Assembly (NCBI RefSeq): GCF_024112395.2
Contig: NZ_CP078013.2
Span: 5,456,001-5,520,000 of the forward strand
DNA length: 64,000 nt
Direction of reading: 5' to 3'
Origin: Pseudomonas pergaminensis
GTDB taxonomy: Bacteria; Pseudomonadota; Gammaproteobacteria; Pseudomonadales; Pseudomonadaceae
Part shown: positions 31,910-42,813 of the stretch, in pieces
How positions within the stretch are numbered: the stretch's first letter is position 1
Layout of the letters: each line of letters begins with the position of its first letter
Made by a program: the position numbers and the translations under genes
Notes under the pieces: generated by a model
What the model saw: only the letters and a program-made list of their open reading frames with translations
Database searches by the model: none
Told to the model about the DNA's origin: nothing

Positions 31910-31933
31910 AAGACCTAGTACTTTAGTCAGGAT
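31908..31933 (-). promoter_or_regulatory. IscR type 1 operator (distal)
   Basis: A second, abutting copy reads ATCCTGACTAAAGTACTAGG then TCTTAT on the minus strand. Both half-site blocks (CTGACT and AGTACTAGG-like) are kept. Tandem sites also occur at the E. coli isc promoter. Confidence 0.65.
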
Positions 31934-32030
31934 TACCCGTAAAAAGGGCGCGCGAATCATAGCAGGATGGGGTGGGGACGAACAGCGGCATCAGGCAGGG
32001 GCGGAGATGGTGAGACCAATGGAGATTAAT

Positions 32031-32119
32031 TGTGGGAGCTGGCTTGCCTGCGATAGCGGTGGATCAGCACCACATGGGGTGGCTGGCATACCGCTATCGC
32101 AGGCAAGCCAGCTCCCACA
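32031..32119. repeat. Perfect REP inverted pair (29-bp arms)
   Basis: TGTGGGAGCTGGCTTGCCTG plus CGATAGCGG at 32031-32059 is the exact inverse of 32091-32119. The 31-base loop between the arms is unique sequence. It lies between the iscR promoter and the cysE stop, so the transcript of either strand would fold into a very stable hairpin. Confidence 0.9.
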
Positions 32120-32130
32120 GGGGACCGCGT

Positions 32131-32916
32131 TCAGCCTGCCTTGGTGGTGGCGGTTTCGTCTTTGATCTCGGCAAAATCCTCTTCGCGCAATTCGGGCAGA
32201 TCTTTGGCGCAGTAAGGGCTACCCAGATCCTTCAACGCACCGCACATACCCTCCAGCTTGCCGTCCACCGCTTGCAGGTGGTCGAGCAACTGGCCAATGG
32301 CGCGCGCCACGGGGTCAGGCATGTCTTCGCTGACACCGTAGGCATCAAAGCCGATCTTCTCGGCCATGGCCTTGCGCTTGGCCTCCTGCTCGTCGCCGAC
32401 TTCCGGCTTGACGATGATTCGGCCAGGGATACCGACCACCGTTGCGCCAGGCGGCACAGCCTTGGTCACCACGGCATTGGAGCCCACCTTGGCACCTGCG
32501 CCGACGGTGAATGGGCCGAGCACCTTGGCACCCGCCCCTACCACCACGCCATTTTCCAGTGTCGGGTGGCGCTTGCCTTTGTTCCAACTGGTGCCACCCA
32601 AGGTCACGCCCTGATAGAGCGTCACGTCATCGCCGATCTCGGCGGTCTCGCCAATTACGATGCCCATGCCATGGTCGATAAAGAAGCGACGACCGACCTT
32701 GGCGCCCGGATGAATCTCGATCCCGGTCAACCAGCGCCCAAAGTTCGACACCAACCGCGCCAGCCATTTCCAGCCCATGCCCCACAAGGCGCCGGATAGG
32801 CGGTGGATCCAGATGGCGTGCATGCCCGGGTAGCAGGTCAGCACTTCAAAGGCGTTGCGCGCCGCCGGATCACGGTGGAAAACACTCTGGATATCTTCTC
32901 GCAAACGCTCGAACAT
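32131..32916 (-). CDS. cysE: Serine O-acetyltransferase
   Basis: The 261-residue enzyme acetylates serine for cysteine synthesis. The N-terminal helical region ([20 protein letters not shown]) is followed by a left-handed hexapeptide-repeat beta-helix with the catalytic His in [18 protein letters not shown]. It starts two bases after trmJ with AAGGA upstream. Placement beside the isc operon ties cysteine supply to cluster assembly, an inference from context. Confidence 0.95.
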   Translation of the reverse strand: MFERLREDIQSVFHRDPAARNAFEVLTCYPGMHAIWIHRLSGALWGMGWKWLARLVSNFGRWLTGIEIHPGAKVGRRFFIDHGMGIVIGETAEIGDDVTLYQGVTLGGTSWNKGKRHPTLENGVVVGAGAKVLGPFTVGAGAKVGSNAVVTKAVPPGATVVGIPGRIIVKPEVGDEQEAKRKAMAEKIGFDAYGVSEDMPDPVARAIGQLLDHLQAVDGKLEGMCGALKDLGSPYCAKDLPELREEDFAEIKDETATTKAG

Positions 32917-32918
32917 TT

Positions 32919-33689
32919 TTAATCCTTCCGCTTAAGAAGCTCGCCACGGGCCGCTTTCTGGGTTTCCGTGAGGATGCCACGCAATATATTCATTTCTGCC
33001 CGGCTGACCGAGCTGCGTCCGTAAAGGCGACGCAGGCGCGCCATCAAGTGCCGTGGTTTTTCCGGATCGAGGAATTCGATGGCCACCAGGGTTTGCTCCA
33101 GGTGCTCATAGAACCGCTCCAGCTCGTCCATGGTGGCCAACTCGCCACTTTTGGTCGACGCCACTTCATCCTTTTCTACCTTGCTCGGCTGACCCTCAGC
33201 GGCCAGCCAGGCCATGCGCACCTCATAACTCAACACCTGCACCGCGGCCCCGAGGTTCAGTGAGCTGAACTCAGGGTCTGATGGGATGTGCACATGGTAA
33301 TGACATCGCTGCAGCTCTTCATTGGTGAGGCCGGAGTCTTCACGGCCAAAGACCAAGGCGATTTCAGCGCCACCGGCGGCCTCCTCCACCACTTTGGTGC
33401 CGCACTCACGCGGGTCCAGCAGTGGCCAGGGGATACGGCGGTCGCGGGCGCTGGTGCCGAGCACCAGGTTGCAGCCGACCAGGGCGTCTTCCAGGGTGGC
33501 GACAACCTGGGCTTTTTCCAGGATGTCATTGGCGCCGGACGAACGGGCATCAGCCTCGTGGTGCGGGAACACACGCGGTTCGACCAGCACCAGGCGCGTC
33601 AGCCCCATGTTTTTCATGGCTCGCGCCACCCCGCCGATGTTGCCGGGATGACTGGTATTGACCAAGACGACACGAATGTTTTGCAGCAA
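32919..33689 (-). CDS. trmJ: tRNA (cytidine/uridine-2'-O-)-methyltransferase TrmJ
   Basis: The 256-residue SPOUT enzyme methylates position 32 in tRNA. It begins at TTG ([20 protein letters not shown]), the only start that keeps the conserved N-terminus. The knotted SAM site includes [14 protein letters not shown] and [19 protein letters not shown]. It shares an operon with cysE downstream; suhB is divergent. Confidence 0.95.
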   Translation of the reverse strand: MLQNIRVVLVNTSHPGNIGGVARAMKNMGLTRLVLVEPRVFPHHEADARSSGANDILEKAQVVATLEDALVGCNLVLGTSARDRRIPWPLLDPRECGTKVVEEAAGGAEIALVFGREDSGLTNEELQRCHYHVHIPSDPEFSSLNLGAAVQVLSYEVRMAWLAAEGQPSKVEKDEVASTKSGELATMDELERFYEHLEQTLVAIEFLDPEKPRHLMARLRRLYGRSSVSRAEMNILRGILTETQKAARGELLKRKD

Positions 33690-33771
33690 GGGAGGCGCTC
33701 TCGGACACGGGAAAGGGGAGCAAATCTTACAGAACAGCCTAAGGTTATGCCATGAAAGCTAACGTCGTCCT

Positions 33772-33800
33772 TCACCTGAAGAAAGTTTCTGCTAGAATGC
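33772..33800 (+). promoter_or_regulatory. Possible suhB promoter
   Basis: A -10-like TAGAAT at 33795-33800 is preceded by TTCACC some 16 bases upstream. The spacing is right but the -35 box is weak, so this is tentative. Confidence 0.4.
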
Positions 33801-33834
33801 TCGGCTTTCTTTAACAACCTTAGGTGACACATCC

Positions 33835-34650
33835 ATGCAGCCCATGCTGAATATCGCGCTGCGCGCCGCCCGCAGCGCCAGTGAATTGATCTTCCGCTCC
33901 ATCGAGCGCCTGGATACCATCAAGGTCGACGAAAAAGACGCCAAGGATTACGTATCCGAGGTGGATCGCGCCGCCGAACAGAAAATCATCGACGCTCTGC
34001 GCAAGGCCTACCCTACCCACGGCATCCTCGGCGAAGAAACCGGCCTGCACAAAGGTAGCGGCGAAGGCGAAGACTACCTGTGGATCATCGACCCACTGGA
34101 TGGCACCACCAACTTCCTGCGCGGCATCCCGCACTTTGCCGTGAGCATCGCGTGCAAATACCGTGGTCGCCTGGAACACGCCGTTGTCCTGGACCCAGTG
34201 CGCCAGGAAGAATTCACCGCCAGCCGTGGCCGTGGCGCCCAGCTGAACGGTCGCCGCCTGCGTGTCAGCGGTCGCACCAGCCTGGACGGCGCCCTGCTGG
34301 GTACCGGCTTCCCGTTCCGTGACGACCAGATGGACAACCTGGAAAACTACCTGGGCATGTTCCGTGCCCTGGTTGGCCAGACCGCTGGCATCCGTCGCGC
34401 CGGCGCAGCGAGCCTGGACCTGGCTTATGTGGCTGCTGGTCGTTTCGATGCGTTCTGGGAGTCGGGCCTGTCCGAGTGGGACATGGCTGCAGGCGCGCTG
34501 CTGATCCAGGAAGCGGGCGGCCTGGTGAGCGACTTCACGGGCGGTCACGATTTCCTTGAGAAAGGCCACGTGGTTGCCGGCAACACCAAATGCTTCAAGG
34601 CAGTATTGACGGCGATCCAGCCGCACCTGCCGGCCTCGCTGAAGCGCTAA
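33835..34650 (+). CDS. suhB: Inositol-1-monophosphatase SuhB
   Basis: The 271-residue Mg-dependent phosphatase also acts in rRNA transcription antitermination in E. coli, and in Pseudomonas it influences virulence regulation. Metal-site motifs GEETG and WIIDPLDGTTNF (about 83-94) and the C-terminal WDMAAGALLIQEAGG are intact. The start MQPMLNIALRAAR follows a short leader, and a strong terminator follows. Confidence 0.96.
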   Translation: MQPMLNIALRAARSASELIFRSIERLDTIKVDEKDAKDYVSEVDRAAEQKIIDALRKAYPTHGILGEETGLHKGSGEGEDYLWIIDPLDGTTNFLRGIPHFAVSIACKYRGRLEHAVVLDPVRQEEFTASRGRGAQLNGRRLRVSGRTSLDGALLGTGFPFRDDQMDNLENYLGMFRALVGQTAGIRRAGAASLDLAYVAAGRFDAFWESGLSEWDMAAGALLIQEAGGLVSDFTGGHDFLEKGHVVAGNTKCFKAVLTAIQPHLPASLKR

Positions 34651-34668
34651 GCGAGCGAGCACAAAAAA

Positions 34669-34692
34669 GCACCCCGAGGGGTGCTTTTTTTA
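34669..34692. terminator. suhB terminator (bidirectional)
   Basis: GCACCCCGAGGGGTGC is flanked by AAAAAA on the left and TTTTTTTAT on the right, so it can end suhB and the leftward glycine-zipper gene. Confidence 0.85.
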
Positions 34693-34707
34693 TGCCTGTA
34701 GAACCGG

Positions 34708-35250
34708 TTACTGCTGGTTCTGACCCAGGATCAGACGACCCTCTTTGTCGACTGGAATCTGGCTGCCAGGGTCACGCTCCATACGCACGGTACCTTCCTT
34801 GCCATCCAGGTTGTAACGCACGTCATACCCAACCACCTTGTCGCTGATGTCGTTGACGGTGTTACAACGGGTTTGCGTCGTGGTGTAGGTATCGCGGTTC
34901 TGCATACCTTCCTGAACCTTGTTACCGGCATAACCGCCACCGACCGCGCCGGCTACGGTAGCCAGCTTCTTGCCATTACCGCCACCGACCTGGTTGCCCA
35001 GCAGGCCACCAGCCAGGGCACCCACGACGGTACCGACGATCTGATGTTGATCCTGAACCGGCTTCTGCCGGGTCACGGCGACGTCCTTGCAGACCTCGCG
35101 AGGCGTTTTAATCTGGGTTTTCACCGGCTGCACCGCCAGCACTTGCGCATACTCAGGGCCGCTTTTTACCAGGCTGTAGGTGGCAACAGCACCCCCGGCA
35201 GTCACACCGACAGCACCCAATACCGCACCAACCAGTAACGACTTGTTCAC
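34708..35250 (-). CDS. Glycine-zipper 2TM-domain outer-envelope protein (SlyB/PcP-like)
   Basis: The 180-residue protein is started at GTG 35250 (MNKSLLVGAVLGAV) because a perfect AGGAGG lies six bases upstream; the frame extends a few codons further, but that SD would then be inside the gene. A signal anchor (LLVGAVLGAVGVTAGGAVA) is followed by a glycine-zipper segment (GTVVGALAGGLLGNQVGGG then GAVGGGYAGNKVQEG, about residues 80-115) and a beta-rich C-terminus. Such proteins sit in the envelope and support barrier integrity. No lipobox cysteine is evident. Confidence 0.85.
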   Translation of the reverse strand: MNKSLLVGAVLGAVGVTAGGAVATYSLVKSGPEYAQVLAVQPVKTQIKTPREVCKDVAVTRQKPVQDQHQIVGTVVGALAGGLLGNQVGGGNGKKLATVAGAVGGGYAGNKVQEGMQNRDTYTTTQTRCNTVNDISDKVVGYDVRYNLDGKEGTVRMERDPGSQIPVDKEGRLILGQNQQ

Positions 35251-35311
35251 GTTGAACCTCCTGACCATCACAAGCGGACTGAAACGTCCGCGCTATACCC
35301 AGCCTTGGAGC

Positions 35312-35348
35312 AAAAAAAAAGGCGCGAGTTCAATACTCGCGCCTTTCT
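35312..35348 (-). terminator. Terminator downstream of secF
   Basis: GGCGCGAG/CTCGCGCC stem with a TTCAATA-type loop; on the minus strand it is followed by nine T residues. It ends the tgt-yajC-secDF transcript. Confidence 0.85.
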
Positions 35349-35373
35349 TATAACAGCGGATCGACAAACCCCC

Positions 35374-36288
35374 TCAAGGGCGGTCGTCGACCTCCTTGCC
35401 AGTAGCGGCCGGAGGGATCAGGTCTTCGCTGTTGAGGTTCAGCCAGATCAGCACCACGTTGGCGATGTAGATCGACGAGTAGGTACCCGCCAGTACGCCG
35501 ATGAACAGCGCCAGGGAGAAGCCCCACAGGTTGTCGCCACCGAAGATCATCAGTGCCGCAATCGCCAGCAAGGTGGAGATCGACGTCGCCATGGTCCGCA
35601 GCAGGGTCTGGGTGGTCGAAACGTTGATGTTCTCGATCAGCGACGCCTTGCGCAGTACGCGGAAGTTCTCACGAACCCGGTCGAATACCACGATGGTGTC
35701 GTTGAGCGAGTAACCGATGATCGCCAGCACCGCTGCCAACACCGTCAGGTCGAAGGTGATCTGGAAGTACGCCAGGATGCCCACGGTCACGATCACGTCG
35801 TGGATCAGCGACACAATGGCGCCGACACCGAATTTCCACTGAAAGCGGAACGCCAGGTAGATCATGATGCCGACCAGCGCCATCAGCATGCCGAGGCCGC
35901 CCTGGTCGCGCAGTTCTTCACCGACCTGTGGGCCCACGAACTCGACGCGCTTGACCGACGCCGGGTTGTCGCCGCCGACCTTCTGCAAGGCCTCGGCCAC
36001 CTGGTGACCCAGTTGCGGGTCTTCGCCCGGCATGCGCACCAGCAGGTCGGTAGTTGCACCGAAGCTCTGCACGATGGCTTCGTGATAGCCGGCCTTGACC
36101 AGCTCGTTGCGCACCAGGGTGACGTCGGCGGGCTTCTCGTAGGTCAGCTCGATGAGCGTACCGCCGGTGAAGTCCAGACCGTAGTTCAGGCCCTTATGGA
36201 ACCAGCTGAACAACGCCAGAACGGTAAGGAGCACGGTGACGCCGAACGCAACGTTGCGAACGCCCATGAAGTTGATTGTACGTAACAT
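35374..36288 (-). CDS. secF: Protein translocase subunit SecF
   Basis: The 304-residue inner-membrane protein has six membrane segments and one periplasmic loop. Family motifs include NYGLDFTGGTLIEL near the first segment and GYSLNDTIVVFDRVRENFR in the cytoplasmic loop. With SecD it uses proton flow to pull secreted proteins through SecYEG. It starts nine bases after secD. Confidence 0.97.
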   Translation of the reverse strand: MLRTINFMGVRNVAFGVTVLLTVLALFSWFHKGLNYGLDFTGGTLIELTYEKPADVTLVRNELVKAGYHEAIVQSFGATTDLLVRMPGEDPQLGHQVAEALQKVGGDNPASVKRVEFVGPQVGEELRDQGGLGMLMALVGIMIYLAFRFQWKFGVGAIVSLIHDVIVTVGILAYFQITFDLTVLAAVLAIIGYSLNDTIVVFDRVRENFRVLRKASLIENINVSTTQTLLRTMATSISTLLAIAALMIFGGDNLWGFSLALFIGVLAGTYSSIYIANVVLIWLNLNSEDLIPPAATGKEVDDRP

Positions 36289-36297
36289 GGCAGCCCC

Positions 36298-38166
36298 TTA
36301 AATCCACAACTTCTTGAAGTCACGTCCGCCAAAGATCAGGTTGACCATTGCGCGGGTCACCATGATGGCCGTGAACATCGAGGTAAAGATACCGAGGGAC
36401 ATGGTCACCGCAAAACCTTTGACTGGGCCGGTGCCCATGGCAAAGAGAATCCCGCCGACCAGCAAGGTGGTCAGGTTGGAGTCGAGAATCGCGGTAAATG
36501 CCCGGCCGAAGCCTTCATTGATTGCACGCTGCACGGTCATGCCCGCCGCGATCTCTTCACGGATCCGCGAGAAGATCAGAACGTTGGCGTCTACCGCCAT
36601 ACCCATGGTGAGTACGATACCGGCGATACCTGGCAGGGTCAGTGTAGCGCCCAGCAGCGACATCAAGGCCAGCAGCATCACCATGTTGCCCGCCAGGGCC
36701 ACGGTGGCGATGATGCCGAAGAAGCGGTAGATGGCGATGATGAACAGCGACACGAACAGCATGCCCCACAAGGCCGCGTCGATACCCTTGGTGATGTTGT
36801 CGGCACCCAGGCTCGGGCCGATGGTACGTTCTTCAGCGAAGTACATCGGTGCAGCCAGGCCACCGGCACGCAGCAGCAGGGCCAGTTCCGAGGACTCGCC
36901 CTGGCCGTTCAGGCCAGTGATACGGAACTGGGCACCCAGCGGCGACTGGATGGTCGCCAGGCTGATGATCTTCTTCTCTTCCTTGAAGGTCTGGACCGGT
37001 ACGTCTTTTTCGACGCCGTTGACCATCTGCTTGGTGTAGGTGGTGATCGGGCGCTGCTCGATGAAGATCACCGCCATGCTGCGACCGACGTTGCTGCGCG
37101 TGGCGCGGCTCATCAGTTCGCCACCATGGCCATCCAGGCGGATGTTCACTTCAGGGGAACCGTGCTCGCCGAAACCAGCCTTGGCATCAGTCACCTGGTC
37201 ACCGGTGATGATCAAGCCACGCTCGATCAACGCTGGAGGACGGTTGCCTTCGCGGAACTCGAACTCTTCGGCAGTCGCGCGGGTAGCACCCGGCTCAGCC
37301 GCCAGGCGGAATTCCAGGTTGGCGGTCTTGCCCAGGATACGCTTGGCTTCAGCAGTGTCCTGCACGCCCGGCAGCTCAACCACGATGCGGTTGGCGCCCT
37401 GGCGCTGAACGATCGGCTCGGCCACACCCAGCTCGTTGACGCGGTTACGTACCGTGGTCAAGTTCTGCTTGATGGAGTATTCGCGGATTTCCGCCAGCTT
37501 GGCCGGGGTCATCGCCAGACGCAGTACAGCCTGGCCATTGAGGTCAGCCGGTACAATGTCGAAATCGTTGAAGTTCTTGCGGATCAGTGCACGGGCCTGT
37601 TCGCGGGACGCTTCGTCAGAGAAGCCCAGCTGGATGGCACCGTTGAGCTGCGGCAGGCTGCGATAACGCAGGCGCTCTTTACGCAGCAGGCTCTTCACGT
37701 CGCCTTCGTAGACCTTCAGGCGGGCGTCGAGGGCTTTGTCCATGTCGACTTCCAGCAGGAAGTGCACACCACCGGACAAGTCCAGGCCCAGCTTCATCGG
37801 GTGCGCGCCGATCTTGCGCAGCCAGGCTGGCGTGGTCTGTGCCAGGTTGAGTGCGACCACATAGTCGTCACCCATGGCCTTGCGCACGACATCTTTGGCC
37901 GGCAATTGGTCTTCTGCCTTGGTCAGGCGCAGCAAGCCGCCTTTCGCATCAGCCGCCAACGTTGCCGCCTTGACCTGGATACCCGCGTCATTGAGCGCTT
38001 TGCTCGCGCGTTCCAGATCAGCCTGATTGACCTGCAGCGAAGTGCTGGCGCCCGTGATCTGGATCGCCGGGTCATCAGGATAGAGATTGGGAGCGGAATA
38101 AATAAAACCGATCGCCAGCACCGCCAGGATCAGTACGTATTTCCACAGAGGGTATTTGTTCAGCAT
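36298..38166 (-). CDS. secD: Protein translocase subunit SecD
   Basis: The 622-residue protein (ATG start MLNKYPLWKYVL; a GTG one codon earlier is possible) has a membrane segment at residues 7-25, a large periplasmic P1 domain to about 440, and five C-terminal membrane segments. LGLDLSGGVHFLLEVDMD and GMAVDANVLIFSRIREE carry the key residues. Order yajC-secD-secF is standard. Confidence 0.97.
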   Translation of the reverse strand: MLNKYPLWKYVLILAVLAIGFIYSAPNLYPDDPAIQITGASTSLQVNQADLERASKALNDAGIQVKAATLAADAKGGLLRLTKAEDQLPAKDVVRKAMGDDYVVALNLAQTTPAWLRKIGAHPMKLGLDLSGGVHFLLEVDMDKALDARLKVYEGDVKSLLRKERLRYRSLPQLNGAIQLGFSDEASREQARALIRKNFNDFDIVPADLNGQAVLRLAMTPAKLAEIREYSIKQNLTTVRNRVNELGVAEPIVQRQGANRIVVELPGVQDTAEAKRILGKTANLEFRLAAEPGATRATAEEFEFREGNRPPALIERGLIITGDQVTDAKAGFGEHGSPEVNIRLDGHGGELMSRATRSNVGRSMAVIFIEQRPITTYTKQMVNGVEKDVPVQTFKEEKKIISLATIQSPLGAQFRITGLNGQGESSELALLLRAGGLAAPMYFAEERTIGPSLGADNITKGIDAALWGMLFVSLFIIAIYRFFGIIATVALAGNMVMLLALMSLLGATLTLPGIAGIVLTMGMAVDANVLIFSRIREEIAAGMTVQRAINEGFGRAFTAILDSNLTTLLVGGILFAMGTGPVKGFAVTMSLGIFTSMFTAIMVTRAMVNLIFGGRDFKKLWI

Positions 38167-38228
38167 CACGCCGCCCGCTTATAACGCGGGGCGCCTTGCG
38201 CGCCCCGTCGATTGGTAAAGGTTGTTAC

Positions 38229-38567
38229 TTAGATCGCTTTGAGCGTGCCTTTTGGCAGCGTGGCGGCGATGGCGCCCTTCTGGAACTTCATTTCTACGGT
38301 GTCGGAGACTTCCAGTACCACGAAAGCGTCGGAAACCTTGGTGATCTTGCCAGCGATGCCGCCGGTGGTCACAACTTCGTCACCTTTTTGCAGGCTGCCG
38401 AGCAGGTTCTTCTGCTCTTTGGCGCGCTTGGCCTGTGGACGCCAGATCATCAGGTAGAAGATGACCAGGAAGCCGACCAGGAAAATCCACTCGAAACCAC
38501 CGCCCATAGGACCGGCAGCGGCAGGCGCAGCGGCGTCAGCCATGGCGTTAGAGATAAAAAAGCTCAT
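38229..38567 (-). CDS. yajC: Preprotein translocase subunit YajC
   Basis: The 112-residue single-pass membrane protein (segment at about 27-45, WIFLVGFLVIFYLMIW) associates with SecDF. The soluble part contains LQKGDEVVTTGGIAGKITKV, the family signature. It lies between tgt and secD. Confidence 0.96.
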   Translation of the reverse strand: MSFFISNAMADAAAPAAAGPMGGGFEWIFLVGFLVIFYLMIWRPQAKRAKEQKNLLGSLQKGDEVVTTGGIAGKITKVSDAFVVLEVSDTVEMKFQKGAIAATLPKGTLKAI

Positions 38568-38610
38568 TTAGCACTCCAGTTGCAAATAGTGAATCTTAGG
38601 GTCGGAAAAC

Positions 38611-40781
<2,171 letters not shown>

Positions 40782-40847
40782 GATGGGGTTCGTCTAGCAG
40801 GGCCGGGAAGTCTAGCGGAAATAGTCAAAATTGACCATGAAACGTGA

Positions 40848-40876
40848 TTGACCAACGGTAATCACCTCTCTATACT
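40848..40876 (+). promoter_or_regulatory. tRNA-Leu promoter
   Basis: TTGACC (40848-40853) and TATACT (40871-40876) are separated by exactly 17 bases and end 13 bases before the tRNA 5' end. The match to sigma70 consensus is strong. Confidence 0.8.
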
Positions 40877-40889
40877 TCGCCGCCATTGA

Positions 40890-40974
40890 GCCCTGATGGC
40901 GGAATTGGTAGACGCGGCGGATTCAAAATCCGTTTTCGAAAGGAGTGGGAGTTCGAGTCTCCCTCGGGGCACCA
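40890..40974 (+). tRNA. tRNA-Leu (anticodon CAA)
   Basis: The 85-base gene starts GCCCTGA and ends TCGGGGCACCA, with CCA encoded. The acceptor stem pairs GCCCTGA with TCGGGGC, allowing wobble. The D-loop has AATTGGTAGAC; the anticodon stem-loop is GCGGA-TTCAAAA-TCCGT with anticodon CAA. A long variable arm (class II) and the T-arm GGGAGTTCGAGTCTCCC are present. It reads UUG leucine codons. Confidence 0.95.
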
Positions 40975-40983
40975 TCTTAAAAA

Positions 40984-41013
40984 AAGACCTTGAAATTCAA
41001 GGTCTTTTTTTTC
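40984..41013 (+). terminator. tRNA-Leu terminator
   Basis: AAGACCTTGAA and TTCAAGGTCTT form a perfect palindrome followed by a run of T, ten bases after the tRNA 3' end. Confidence 0.9.
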
Positions 41014-41068
41014 GCCTGTCAAAAAGTGAGTAGGCACAGGCGAACGCAGAAATTGAGGAGCCGGGACC

Positions 41069-41398
41069 ATGGAGTTGACGCTGGAAGCTGTTGCGCTTTT
41101 TGCTCTCAAGCTGGTGCATGAGACCGAAGGCGTGAGCCCGATTCTGCGCGATGACCCGGTGATGGAGGGGTATGACCGTGAAGTGTTTGGGCTGCTGATA
41201 CGCAAAGGCGATCTGGCCGGGATTCAGCAGAAGCTTGATGAGTGTGTGATGCTTGCACTCGAATCCTTGGGCGGTGCCGATACTGTACTGGGTCGCGAGT
41301 TACAGCGGCTCGCGGTGGACGTGCGCCAAGCCTCGACACTTGAAGCACTCGACGCCCCGCTCAACGCACTCAAGGACTACCTGAAAGCCATCCTTTAA
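41069..41398 (+). CDS. Conserved small acidic helical protein, unknown function
   Basis: The 109-residue protein MELTLEAVALFALKLVHETE has GAGGAG before its start. It appears fully helical and soluble, with no cysteines other than one in DECVMLAL. It lies between tRNA-Leu and a convergent LysE-type exporter. I do not recognise a named family; similar short proteins are conserved in Pseudomonas. Confidence 0.75.
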   Translation: MELTLEAVALFALKLVHETEGVSPILRDDPVMEGYDREVFGLLIRKGDLAGIQQKLDECVMLALESLGGADTVLGRELQRLAVDVRQASTLEALDAPLNALKDYLKAIL

Positions 41399-41405
41399 GC
41401 GCGCC

Positions 41406-42041
41406 CTACCGCCGCCCTTCCACCGCCATCCGCACCGCCAGCCCCATCAGCACCGACCCCATCAGCCAGCGCTGCACCACCTGCCAACCCGGCCGGGTGA
41501 CGAAAAACACCGCGATCGAACCCGCCATCGTGGCAATCATCGCGTTGACACTCACGCTGATAAAAATCTGCGTAAAGCCCAGCACCAGGGATTGCGCCAG
41601 CACACTGCCATGGCCGTTCGGAACGATGAACTGCGGCAGCAACGACAAATACATCACCGCCACCTTGGGGTTGAGCAGGTTGGTCACCAGGCCCATGGTG
41701 AACAGCTTGCGCGGGCTGTCCTTGGGCAAGTCCCGCACCTGGAACGGCGAGCGCCCGCCCGGCCGTATGGCCTGCCAAGCCATGTAGGCCAGGTACAACG
41801 CACCGCCGAAGCGCAGCGCGTCATAGGCAAACGGCACCGCCATGACCAAGGCCGTGATCCCCAAGGCCGCGCACACCATGTAGACCAAAAAACCCAACGC
41901 CACGCCGCCCAGGGAAATCAGCCCGGCCGTGCGCCCCTGGCAAATCGACCGCGAGATGAGGTAAATCATGTTCGGCCCGGGCGTGAGCACCATGCCGAGT
42001 GAGATCAGCGCATAGGCCAGCCAGCTGGATACTTCAGGCAT
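41406..42041 (-). CDS. LysE/RhtB-family amino-acid exporter
   Basis: The 211-residue membrane protein starts at MPEVSSWLAYALIS with AAGGAG seven bases before it. Family features: GMVLTPGPNMIYLISRSICQ in the first helix pair and about six membrane segments. These exporters remove amino acids or homoserine lactones. The substrate is not predictable. Confidence 0.9.
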   Translation of the reverse strand: MPEVSSWLAYALISLGMVLTPGPNMIYLISRSICQGRTAGLISLGGVALGFLVYMVCAALGITALVMAVPFAYDALRFGGALYLAYMAWQAIRPGGRSPFQVRDLPKDSPRKLFTMGLVTNLLNPKVAVMYLSLLPQFIVPNGHGSVLAQSLVLGFTQIFISVSVNAMIATMAGSIAVFFVTRPGWQVVQRWLMGSVLMGLAVRMAVEGRR

Positions 42042-42198
42042 TGTTCGGCTCCTTGATCGTTTCTCTGTCGACGTGAAACATTTGGCCAACGTTGTAGGCT
42101 TGGATGCCATGGTAGGGCGTTCAAAATGCGCGCGTTAGATACAGATCCGCGAGCAAAACGTCATACACCCACCGCACCACTCACCCAAGGGCAGGCCC

Positions 42199-42570
42199 AT
42201 GATCGACTTCAACAACAAAGGCTTCTTCAAGCTCAAGCAAAACAACGAATACGCCGAACGCGTCTCGGCCCTGCTGCTCGACGGTGAGGAAGTGGTCGAC
42301 GCCTACAAGGCCATGCGTGACGGCGTGGTATTTACCACCAAGCGGATTATTGCGGTGAACGTTCAGGGCATTACCGGCAGCAAGAAGGACTTCACGTCGC
42401 TGCCGTATAAAAACATCGTGGCGTATTCGGTGGAGACGTCCGGGACGTTTGATCTGGACTCGGAGTTGGAGATTTACTTTTCGTCGTTGGGGAAGGTGAA
42501 ATTTGAGTTCACGGGGAAGACGTCGATTGTGGAAATCTCACGGTTAATTTCCAAGCATCTGCTGGGCTGA
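42199..42570 (+). CDS. Bacterial PH-domain protein (bPH/YvbH-like)
   Basis: The 123-residue cytoplasmic protein MIDFNNKGFFKLKQN has a single bacterial pleckstrin-homology fold, visible as strand pairs DGVVFTTKRIIAVNVQG and LPYKNIVAYSVETSGTFD, and a C-terminal helix. Role unknown. A terminator follows. Confidence 0.85.
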   Translation: MIDFNNKGFFKLKQNNEYAERVSALLLDGEEVVDAYKAMRDGVVFTTKRIIAVNVQGITGSKKDFTSLPYKNIVAYSVETSGTFDLDSELEIYFSSLGKVKFEFTGKTSIVEISRLISKHLLG

Positions 42571-42583
42571 TCGGCGGGCAAAA

Positions 42584-42611
42584 AAAGACCTTGGCGTCTC
42601 GAGGTCTTTCT
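42584..42611 (+). terminator. Terminator of the PH-domain gene
   Basis: AAAGACCT (42584-42591) pairs with AGGTCTTT (42602-42609), with an A run on the left and T-rich sequence on the right, 14 bases after the stop. Confidence 0.75.
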
Positions 42612-42651
42612 TAGTGCATGCAATGCTGATTCACCGGATGTACACCTGCCC

Positions 42652-42680
42652 TTGTAGGCGCTGGCTTGCCAGCGATGACG
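42652..42680. repeat. Single degenerate REP element
   Basis: TTGTAGGCGCTGGCTTGCCA then GCGATGACG is a lone REP variant in the gap before the E3-type toxin gene. No inverted partner is seen. Confidence 0.6.
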
Positions 42681-42813
42681 CCAGTCCCAGCGCCATCAAT
42701 CTGTTCGGCAATAACCTGCTGATTTTTCCCACAATCACCATCGAATAAAGCCGACATCGGGTTCCGACACCCCTCTCGTAGGCTCACTCCTCACACAAGG
42801 AAGTGAGCCCGTC

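Noticed and set aside
40890..42570. Integration site of a mobile element at tRNA-Leu
   Set aside because: The tRNA is followed by its own terminator and ordinary genes. No integrase and no second copy of the tRNA 3' end was seen.
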